NCBI GenBank assembly: GCA_003116975.1
Contig: BGKB01000299.1
Coordinates: 1-37,324 of the forward strand
Reading direction: 5' to 3'
Origin: Aurantiochytrium sp. KH105
Lineage: Eukaryota > Sar > Bigyra > Thraustochytrida > Thraustochytriidae
Length of the DNA: 37,324 nucleotides
Shown here: positions 1 to 7,728 of the stretch, piece by piece
Numbering within the stretch: position 1 is the first letter of the stretch
How the letters are laid out: every line of letters starts with the position of its first letter
The notes under the pieces: model-generated
What the model was told of the DNA's origin: nothing
Seen by the model: the letters and a program-made list of their open reading frames with translations, nothing else
Databases searched by the model: none
Made by a program: the position numbers and the translations under genes

Positions 1-767
1 AGAAAAGAAGGAAACCATCGTGCTCGCACTCGGTCGAATCCAAAAGCTTCACTAGTTCGTAGGCCAGAGCAGCAACGCAATTGACTCCCCCCGAAAAGAT
101 GATGTAGGCCCGTGCATGGAAAAATGCATGTGTACATGGACGTTGCTTGTGCTTCGCATGCATATATGATGTTCAAGGCCCATGCTCATCCAGCGCAGGC
201 TTTGGTTCGCGGCTACATCAGCGACGCTGTGACAAGATGCGTCTTCTCTCTCCGATGATCCCAGAGGACATTGCGAGTAGCTTCTACAGTATCACACGCT
301 CGAGACGCAATCGGCGCCGTGTCCCTGTCAATTCATTCTCATTTTATTCCCTCCAGCGAGACGGAAATCTGGCCCAATCGATGAGATGAGCGAAGAGAGA
401 TTTTCCATGCATTATCACAAAGTTCGTGCCTGCGTCCCGAGACGGGCGGCGGAGCACGCGCGGGCGGGGCAAGCCTGCGCGGAGTCGCCGTGGCCGTAGA
501 CGCGCGCAGTGACGAAGCAAGTGAAGGAGGCTGGTCCGGGCTGGCCTGGCCTGGCCTGGGGTGGCTGGCTGGCTGGCTATCCCGTCCCATCCGTGGCCGT
601 CGTAGAAATCTCCGGCATCAGCGAGCGCCTAACCGCCAGCGGATCGCGGCGCGCGCACGCGAGGGGCGAGTCGACGAAGGAGGAGAGCCGCGGCCCGCGG
701 CGCAGGCCGCGCAGCGTTGGGACCACGCGTGCCCTCTCGCTTGCTGCAAGGACGCTGCGCACGACAA
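1..767. other. Intergenic/5' flank of the Twinkle-type helicase gene
   Basis: No protein-like reading frame is convincing here. The short frames are low complexity and lack recognisable motifs. The stretch from about 537 to 580 is a run of CCTGG and GGCT units. The region from 440 to 767 is very GC-rich and probably holds the promoter and 5' leader of the helicase gene that starts at 768. I see no clear TATA box. Confidence 0.5.
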
Positions 768-3074
768 ATGATCGTCCGAACGGGCGCCACGAGGCGGATT
801 CTAACCACCACCATCACCAGCTCCACCGGCGCAGGCTTGTTGAGGCCACGCGGGCGATCAACAGCTGATGCTGTTTCGTCATCGACGGTGCCACGAGCAC
901 AGGCGCGCGTATTCGCTTCTCCAGAGCTACCATGGCAGCTCTTAAGCGGCCCAATACAGAATCGCGGCCTCGCCGTGTCGAGCAACGACGACAGCAGAGA
1001 GTGTGCTTCTATCTCAGGCGTGACGAATTGCAAACAATCGAAAAGGACGGCAAATCGACATAAACGCAAGAGTCATAAACACGGAGCCAAATCATCAGCA
1101 ATATCACGAGCTTCGGGAGCCACGAGCAAGTCTAAATTAACTCGTCGGTCAAGTGAGGACCTCATCGATGTTAAAAGCCTGAGGCAACCGAAGCGTCCCA
1201 ACTTTCAGGTCTCGCATCTGATGACGGACAAGCCGGAGCCCTTCTCGCAAAATTCCGACAATTTGGAAAACGAAAAGAAGCGAGCAAATTATAAACATGG
1301 GCATGATTTGCCCACGCTAAAGAACGCAAACGAGACAAGTGCGGAGTTTCGCGCAAGCCACGGGGCCAGTCGAGCACATGCAGCTGAGCCAAAACTCGTC
1401 GCGAAAAAGGACGTGAAAAAGGATGAGACACGAATTTATATCGATGCAAGCTTGCACGAAACAAACCAGATAAGGATGGCCCTCGAGGCTGTGCAGCCTG
1501 GAAAGCCACAACACGATGAGTTCAAAAAATTCATGCTTCAACGCGGGATCAGCATGGAGACCGCGAAAGCATTCTATGTTGGTGTGCTGCGAAACCGCGT
1601 CGCTTTCCCCAAAGTGTCTCAACCAGGGACGTTTGGGCCCGAGGAGGTACGCGAGAAGTTGCAATCGGCACTACCACAAGGAGACCCGCGTCTTTTGGAC
1701 GGGCAATACGTGGTGCAGAGGATCAAGCTCCGCGGTCTGAAGGAGAAGAAATTTACTCAGAGCGTGCCTGGGGTCGATCTTTCGGGCCTTTTTGGTTGGC
1801 ATCTTGTCAAGCCCTCGGACACAGAAATTGTTATTACCGAGGGCGAGATGGACGCCCTCGCTGTGTACGAGGCAACAAAGCGAGCGGTCGTTTCTCTCCC
1901 AGGTGGAGCACCCGCGGGCTTGACGGGCGAGCTCGTGGACAAAATAAAGGCGCGATTCAAAACGGTGTACCTTTGGTTGGACAACGACGAGGTGGGCCTC
2001 GCTGCTCGGGAGAAGCTGGCGCAACACTTTGGCATGGACACGGTCCGCTTTATCGGCCAGATTGGGCAAGGAAATAAAGATGCCAACGACGTGCTGATGA
2101 ACAAGGGTGACGTGGAGGCCTGCATTCGAAACGCCAAGCCTGCCTTTGAGGAACCCTTTGACAGCGTCCAGGACATGAAGGAGTTGATTCGGAACTATAT
2201 GTTGCACCCGGAACCTCTGGGCGAGTCATTTGACGGCTTTCCAAGTTTGACCTCTCTGGTCGGAGGTTTTCGACCGGGGGAGTTGACGATTTTAACGGGC
2301 CCGACAGGGTCGGGCAAGACAACGCTGTTGTCTCAGCTGAGTCTGCACCTTGCGCAAAAGGGCGTCAAGACGCTATGGGGCTCATTTGAGATCAAACGGG
2401 AGGCTCTTCTTAGCAACATGCTGCGTCAGTATGCAGGCAGTCTGCCTGAGAAGGGTCGGGCGATCTTGCGTCCGGAGACTTCGTTTCTGAGCGATGAAGA
2501 GGTCCTGGGCAGATTGGATCAGTTTGCAACGCTGCCTCTGTATGCCCTCAAGTTCTTTGGCGCGACGGACGTGGTCGACGTTCTGGACAGCGTGGCATAC
2601 AGTGTTACGGAAGCTGGCATGCAGCATGTGATTATTGACAACCTGCAATTTATGGTGAGCGGTGGTGGTGGGCTTGCGAACGCACCCATGACATCGTGGG
2701 ACCGCTTTGAGTCAATGGACAGCGCGATTGGTCACTTTCGACAGATTGCGACGCAAAAGAGATGCCATGTTACGGTGGTGATTCACCCGCGCAAGGAAAA
2801 GGAGGGCGACATGCTTTCGTTGCAGTCTTTTTCGGGCACGGGCAAGGCCACGCAGGAGGCTGACAATGTGTGGATTTTGCAAAAGGACAAGGAGGGCATG
2901 AAGTCTTTGGATGTCAAGAAGAATCGCTTTCTGGGAACGTTGGGCAGCTTCCCGCTCGAGTTTGCTTTTCCAAGTCGATCTTTCGTGGATCTCGGCGACA
3001 ACGCGGTCAAGGCGCGGAGCGCGGATCTCGACAAGGCCCGAAGCTTTTACGCGGACGAGAATCTCGAATTCTAG
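768..3074 (+). CDS. TWNK: Twinkle-type mitochondrial replicative DNA helicase (TOPRIM + RecA/DnaB-like)
   Basis: This 768-residue protein looks like the phage T7 gp4/Twinkle family, which unwinds mitochondrial DNA at the replication fork as a hexameric ring. I start it at the ATG at 768, because the frame upstream opens only with a TTG and the ATG gives a basic, Ser/Thr/Arg-rich mitochondrial targeting sequence (MIVRTGATRRIL...). Residues about 60-240 are Lys/Ser-rich and low complexity. A TOPRIM-like fold follows, with ITEGEMDAL (Glu358 and Glu360) and LWLDNDE (Asp405 and Asp407). The C-terminal RecA-like helicase domain has Walker A GPTGSGKTT (511-519, Lys517), FEIKRE, and Walker B HVIIDNLQ (620-627). 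A late HPRKEKEGD...SGTGKATQEADNVW block is typical of the family's H3/H4 motifs. No Cys-rich zinc-binding primase domain is visible, so primase activity is doubtful. The gene has no evident introns. The family call is secure; organelle placement is inferred from the N-terminus. Confidence 0.9.
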   Translation: MIVRTGATRRILTTTITSSTGAGLLRPRGRSTADAVSSSTVPRAQARVFASPELPWQLLSGPIQNRGLAVSSNDDSRECASISGVTNCKQSKRTANRHKRKSHKHGAKSSAISRASGATSKSKLTRRSSEDLIDVKSLRQPKRPNFQVSHLMTDKPEPFSQNSDNLENEKKRANYKHGHDLPTLKNANETSAEFRASHGASRAHAAEPKLVAKKDVKKDETRIYIDASLHETNQIRMALEAVQPGKPQHDEFKKFMLQRGISMETAKAFYVGVLRNRVAFPKVSQPGTFGPEEVREKLQSALPQGDPRLLDGQYVVQRIKLRGLKEKKFTQSVPGVDLSGLFGWHLVKPSDTEIVITEGEMDALAVYEATKRAVVSLPGGAPAGLTGELVDKIKARFKTVYLWLDNDEVGLAAREKLAQHFGMDTVRFIGQIGQGNKDANDVLMNKGDVEACIRNAKPAFEEPFDSVQDMKELIRNYMLHPEPLGESFDGFPSLTSLVGGFRPGELTILTGPTGSGKTTLLSQLSLHLAQKGVKTLWGSFEIKREALLSNMLRQYAGSLPEKGRAILRPETSFLSDEEVLGRLDQFATLPLYALKFFGATDVVDVLDSVAYSVTEAGMQHVIIDNLQFMVSGGGGLANAPMTSWDRFESMDSAIGHFRQIATQKRCHVTVVIHPRKEKEGDMLSLQSFSGTGKATQEADNVWILQKDKEGMKSLDVKKNRFLGTLGSFPLEFAFPSRSFVDLGDNAVKARSADLDKARSFYADENLEF

Positions 3075-3699
3075 AGCATCCCCTTTTGAGATTGGAAACC
3101 TGGAGGACTTGTAAACTTACCGATGCATCCTTTACACCGTACCGTATCCCTTACGATGCATCCTCCAAACCAGCGACACACACGCACAATTTATTTTTTT
3201 GCTCTTTCTTTGCTGGTCCACCTCGAACGAGCCTTGGCACCTCGAACCCGCTTGCGCATGCGCAGTCGAAGTCCCAGCTGCAGCTGCAAGTGAGCTAGCT
3301 CCACCACGCCACTCTCACTGTCCCAGCCGTTGCCACTGCCAGCTATAGCTGCCGAGGTCAGCAGCTGCCCGCCAGGGTCAGCTTTGGGCCTCGCCTCCTC
3401 CAGCTCGGCGTCATCATCGGTGGGTGGGCGGGCCACAATGCTACTCACTGCCAGCGTCATCGGGGCCAGACCTCTTCATCTATTCTCACGGGCGCACTTA
3501 TCATTATCACGGCACTGCAGCTGCCCACCGCCGCGCCAATGCTTGCTGTTGCTTGCTAACTTGCTGCTCGGCTCGGGCCGCAGCCGGTCCTCGAGGCGTC
3601 ACGGGATTTGTGGCCCAGCGGCAGCGGCAGCAGCTGTCTGTCTGTGTGGCTGTGCCGCCCTAGTCGGAGGTGTCGTCGTTCGCAACAACTTGAACGTGC

Positions 3700-3730
3700 A
3701 GGGAGGGAGGGAGGGAGGGAGGGAGGGAGG
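3700..3730. repeat. (GGGA)n tetranucleotide array
   Basis: This is an almost perfect run of seven GGGA units between the helicase gene and PDHB. It has no coding role that I can support. Confidence 0.95.
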
Positions 3731-4298
3731 CTGTCGGTCCAAGCGGCAGCGCGCAAGTCTCATCCTTCGAAGTCGCGCGCCCCTACTACTGCCCCAGGTC
3801 GAGCAGCGGGATCTCTCTCTCTCCTTCGCATCGCACGCCTCGCAGTCACATTGCTGTCGCTGCGCACGCAGTTCATCCCTCCCGCACATGGCGTAAAAGT
3901 AGGTAGAGAGACACACAGACGTAGGTGCCAGGCCCTGGCAGCATTTGCGCCCTCGCCATGCCGTGCTCTCAAGGCGTCGCTCCGGCGTGGCCGCTCCGTC
4001 CGAGCCCTGGAGGTCTCCCCCGCCTCCATCTCCTCGTCGTCGCGCCGACCCGGCAGGCGCACATGCGCGCACGCGTCTGCATACGCGATGCTGACGGCCG
4101 CGGCGTCGACGCAAGGCAGCGACGACGTCGAGGGCGGCGCCGGGAGGGGCTGGATGTGCGCCGCGCTTTGCAAATTGTGGTGCAGTTGCGCCGCTCCCCG
4201 CCGCAGCCGCCGCGCTGCTGCAGCTGCTGCTGCTGCTGCTGCTGCGCCGAGGGAAGGCAGGAAGGGAGGGAGGGACCCCGCGGCTGCCACTCGAGAGG

Positions 4299-4335
4299 GA
4301 GGAAGGAAGGAAGGAAGGAAGGAAGGAAGGAAGGG
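4299..4335. repeat. (GGAA)n tetranucleotide array
   Basis: About nine GGAA units form a pure purine tract. It sits 90 bp from a second tetranucleotide array (GAAC/GAAT), in noncoding DNA. Confidence 0.95.
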
Positions 4336-4426
4336 TCGCAGGAAGGCGAGAAGGAGAGCAAACAAAAGGCCGCCGAGGGCGACGAGGGCACGCAAGAACG
4401 CGCTCGCGAGAGAACAATTTGAATCC

Positions 4427-4470
4427 ACGAACGAACGAACGAACGAATGAATGAATGAATGAATGAATGA
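4427..4470. repeat. (GAAC)n passing into (GAAT)n
   Basis: About four GAAC units change to about six GAAT units without losing phase. This suggests one array in which a point variant has spread. The inverse-complement unit (ATTC) recurs at 26673-26739. Confidence 0.95.
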
Positions 4471-4708
4471 CTCATCAATCGATCGATCAATAGCCAGCAA
4501 GCTGGCTGGCAGCAAGCCAGCAAGCACAGGTCAACGCAAGCCACCGAGCACGCACGCCAGCGTCGCGGCGGCTGGACTGCGCAGCGAGGTCCGCGCTCGC
4601 CGCCGGTCTCCCGAACCCTGGCGGTTTGAATGCATCACCGACGGGATGATTGACCCCTCTCTCCATCTTGCCCGTTCTCTCCGGCCGACCGTCGCTGCCG
4701 CGCGGTTT

Positions 4709-4743
4709 GAATCGCTTCGAATCGCTTCGAATCGCTTCGAATC
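4709..4743. repeat. 10-bp tandem repeat (GAATCGCTTC)x3.5
   Basis: Three exact copies of GAATCGCTTC are followed by a partial fourth (GAATC). The unit contains an inverted GAATCGCTTCGAATC-like symmetry across its junctions. It is noncoding, upstream of PDHB. Confidence 0.9.
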
Positions 4744-5143
4744 CGCGCCCGCGCCGCGCAGGGCAGAGGAGGGCGGCCGAGGCCGGCGGCGCGGTGCAGC
4801 GGCGCGGCGCAGGCGCTCCCACGCGCCCGAGCGCGGCGGAGGCGGGCGCCTGCCGGCTGCACAAAAGGCGGCGGCAGGCACAAAGCAGCGCGCGCCGTCA
4901 CCGCCGCCCCGGGCTCCGGGCTCGCCCGCCCGCCCGCGCGCCCGCGCGCCCGCGTGCGCGGCTGGAGGCCCGCGCGCCCGCCGAGGGAGGCGACGCGGCG
5001 CGCGGGCAAGGTCCGCGCGGCCTCCCGAGCGGCGCGCGCGCGGCCAGCGAGCGCGGGCGTCCTGCCGGGACCGAGCGCGGCGGCGGCGGGAAGAAGATAG
5101 AGAGCCGCCTCCGCTGGCCCGGCCAGCTAGCGAGGAGAGGGCT

Positions 5144-5221
5144 CCGCAAGTGCGGCCGCGGCTATACCTGACTTGCGCGGCGGCGGCGCAAGTGCGGCTC
5201 CGGCCTCTCGCGCACTTGCGC
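5144..5221. promoter_or_regulatory. Cluster of ACTTGCG/CGCAAGT elements upstream of PDHB
   Basis: Four copies of the ACTTGCG core occur in both orientations within 80 bp: CCGCAAGTGCGG at 5144, ACTTGCGC at 5171, GCGCAAGTGCGG at 5187 and GCGCACTTGCGC at 5210-5221. The same motif clusters near the eL27 leader and in the spacer at 33193-33242. A transcription-factor or initiator role is inference only. Confidence 0.3.
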
Positions 5222-5239
5222 CCGCGGCGCGGTCGTCAC

Positions 5240-5470
5240 AAAAAAGAAAAGAAGGAAAAGAAAGGAAAGGGAGGGAAGGGAGAGGAAAAGAAAGAAGGGA
5301 AAGAAGAAGAAAAAAAACGAGAGAAAGAAAGAAAGGAAAGAAAAAAGAAAAGCGAAAGCTTTTGCAAGGCGGAAAACAAGGCCGTCGAAGAAAAGGGACA
5401 GAGAGAAGGGAAAAGAAAAGAATAGAAAAGAAAAGAAAAGAAAAGAAGGGGAGAGGAGACAAAGAAAGGA
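5240..5470 (+). repeat. Long purine (A/G) tract
   Basis: About 230 bp of nearly pure purine on the + strand (AAAGA, GGAAA units) is interrupted only at about 5358-5388. It lies on the sense strand roughly 460-690 bp before the PDHB start. A similar sense-strand purine tract precedes the ACSS3-like gene. Confidence 0.85.
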
Positions 5471-5933
5471 ATCGCGCCCGATCGACCCGACGGCTGTCAA
5501 TCCTTCATCGCGCGACCAGCTTCGGAGTAGCAACAGCACAGCAGGAGCAGCAGCAGCAGCCGTACGTTTGCGCACGGGGAGAGCCGCGCACGCAGGCGCG
5601 CTCGCTCGATCGCGCGCAGCGAGGCGAGGGCAGGCACGCAGGCGGAGAGGCACGCAGGCCTGCGATCATGGACAGCTGAGATGCCGGGAGCGTGTCATGC
5701 TTGCTATCTTTGGGTGGCCGAGCGAGCGAGCAAGTGGCGACGTCGCTCGTCGCGCTTCTTGCCGTGGCTCCCTGGCCTGGCCTCATCTCGTCATGCGCTG
5801 CCTTGCTTCGAGCGAGAGCGAGAAGAGAGAGAGAGAGAGAGAGAACACGACGGTGGGAGACTGACAAACCAGACGCGTATCACAAACAAACACAGCGCAG
5901 TAGCAGCAGCAGCAGCAGCAGCAAAACAGGAGG

Positions 5934-7170
5934 ATGCTCGCGACCAAGACCACGCTTCGCGCGTGTGGCGCCGCCGCGCGTGCCCAGAATGGCGTCGCCA
6001 CGCGCGCCATGAGCACCAAGATGTCCGTGCGCGAGGCGCTCAACACTGCTCTCCTCGAGGAGATGGAGCGCGACAAGGACGTCTACGTCATGGGCGAGGA
6101 GGTCGACAAGTACGATGGTGCCTACAAGGTCACCAAGGGCCTCGGCAAGAAGGTAAGTCAAGCTTCTCCATTTTAAAGTGGAAACTTTCCACAGTGGAGC
6201 TCTCCCCATTCAGATGCCATGGCATCCAAGCGACCCTCGAAATCGGCGCAACACGAAAACCTAACAGAGATACCGTCATCTCCGCACATTGCGACGCTCC
6301 TGACGCTAATCACAGTTTGAGGGCCGCATCATCGATACCCCCATTACGGAGATGGGCTTCACCGGTCTCGCCGTCGGTTCCGCATACAAGGGCCTGCGCC
6401 CCGTCGTCGAGTTCATGACCTTCAACTTTGCCATGCAGGCCATTGATCAAATCATCAACTCGGCCGCCAAACAGCTGTACATGACCGCGGGTACCTGCAA
6501 CGTTCCAATTGTCTTCCGCGGCCCCAACGGCGCCGCCGCTGGTGTCGGCGCCCAGCACTCGCAGTGCTTTGGCGCCTGGTATGGCTCCGTCCCGGGCCTC
6601 AAGGTCTTCATGCCTTACAGCGCCGAGGACGCCAAGGGCATGCTCAAGGCCGCCATCCGCGACCCTAACCCGGTCGTCGTTCTCGAGCACGAGCTCATGT
6701 ACGGCACGGAGTTCGAGATGAGCGAGGAGGCCATGAGCAGCGACTTTACTGTTCCCTTTGGCAAGGCCAAGATCGAGCGCGAGGGCACCGACCTGACCAT
6801 TGTCACCATGTCTCGTAGCGTCAAGTTCGCTCTTGAGGCCGCCGACGAGCTTGCCAAGGACGGCGTCAAGGCCGAGGTCATCAACCTTCGCTGCATCCGC
6901 CCCCTCGACAGGGAGACCATCATCAAGTCCGTCATCAAGACCAACCGCCTCATGACTGTCGAGGAGGGCTGGCCCCAGCACGGCATTGGCTCTGAGATCC
7001 TCTCCACCGTCTTCGAGTCCGAGGCTTTTGACTACCTCGACGCCCCCGCCATCCGCGTCACCGGTGCCGACGTTCCCATGGCCTACGCCACGAACCTCGA
7101 GAAGCTCTCGCTGCCCGGTACCGAGGACATCATCCGCACCGCCAAGCGCATCACCGAGCGCAAGATGTAG
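5934..7170 (+). CDS. PDHB: Pyruvate dehydrogenase E1 component, beta subunit (mitochondrial), two exons
   Basis: Exon 1 is 5934-6152 and exon 2 is 6316-7170. Joined, they encode 357 residues, the usual length for mitochondrial E1 beta. E1 alpha2-beta2 decarboxylates pyruvate with thiamine diphosphate and passes the acetyl group to E2 lipoate in the matrix. The N-terminus ([20 protein letters not shown]...) is a typical targeting sequence. The motif [18 protein letters not shown] carries the Glu that contacts thiamine diphosphate in this family. The sequence then runs across the splice junction into [41 protein letters not shown] and [12 protein letters not shown] transketolase C-terminal domain with [12 protein letters not shown] and [16 protein letters not shown] follows. 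The splice join restores the conserved order exactly. An (AGC)n run lies just before the start codon. The identification is very secure. Confidence 0.97.
6153..6315 (+). other. Spliceosomal intron in PDHB
   Basis: This 163-bp intron starts GTAAGT and ends CTAATCACAG, with a plausible branch point only a few bases from the acceptor. It is phase 0, between AAG and TTT. It contains in-frame stops, so splicing is needed for the conserved protein. It is the only intron I can demonstrate in the window. Confidence 0.93.
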
Positions 7171-7728
7171 ACGAGAGCCGCTGAGCATTTTTTTCCTGCA
7201 CCACCATAGATACTCCAACCTACCTCTGTTCCATTCGCTGCTCTTTTTGTTTTCTTTCGCTTCCCATAGAATCGAAACGGTCTCTGTGTGCATTGTGCCT
7301 CTGTACAAGGGTGCAGGGTTCGCTTGTCCCCCCGACATTGAGAGTCTAGGCCTACACCATGGGTGACATTCTACTGCTTCATCGCTTTGACGTCTTTGTG
7401 CACAGGATGCTTGACTTGTAAATTTGGAAACGCGTATCGCGTATCGGTGATCAAGGTTCAGATGACTTCTGTCCGTTTCCTGGTATACCTTGTCAATCAT
7501 TATAAAAAGCAAACGATTCTATTGCCAGCAAATTCAAAAACGTGTCTTGTCAGATCTCAGAATACCGGAATGGTCTTAATTAAAAATCTTGGGGGCTGAC
7601 AGGCGTGACTTCACAAACCTTTTTCATTTCAAAATAAAAACAAGTTATAAATTTTAAACGAGCTCGCTCCAATGCTAAGGCGACTCCAACAAAAGCTACA
7701 GCTGAGAACATCGTGTGTGCGTGCATGC
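7171..7728. other. Convergent 3' intergenic region
   Basis: This spacer separates the 3' end of PDHB from the 3' end of the minus-strand gene ending at 7729. It is more AT-rich than its surroundings, with TATAAAAAGC at about 7501, AATTAAAAATC at 7578 and AAAATAAAAACAAGTTATAAATTTTAAA at about 7630-7660. These could hold poly(A) and termination signals for both genes. No gene is visible. Confidence 0.5.

Larger units (their letters stand above)
3075..5933. other. Long low-complexity intergenic region upstream of PDHB
   Basis: These 2.86 kb contain many overlapping open frames on both strands, but all translate to homopolymeric or periodic peptides (Ala/Arg, Pro/Ser, Lys/Glu runs). None looks like a gene. 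The region holds GGGA, GGAA, GAAC/GAAT, CTG and AGC arrays, a 10-bp repeat, a GC-rich block near 4740-5220, a long purine tract and a cluster of ACTTGCG-type motifs. An (AGC)n run at about 5899-5922 lies immediately before the PDHB start and is probably in its 5' leader. Confidence 0.6.

Noticed and set aside
717..767. Upstream extension of the helicase from a TTG
   Set aside because: The ATG at 768 gives a better targeting sequence. The TTG would need non-AUG initiation.
3599..5679. Several overlapping frames of 160-320 codons between helicase and PDHB
   Set aside because: They exist on both strands over the same DNA and consist of repeat translations, with no conserved motif.
6310..7512. 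400-residue minus-strand frame opposite PDHB
   Set aside because: It mirrors PDHB exon 2 and has the same compositional signature as the HADHA antisense frame. No family features.
7480..7520. TATA box at TATAAAAAGC
   Set aside because: It lies between two convergent 3' ends with no downstream gene on that strand.
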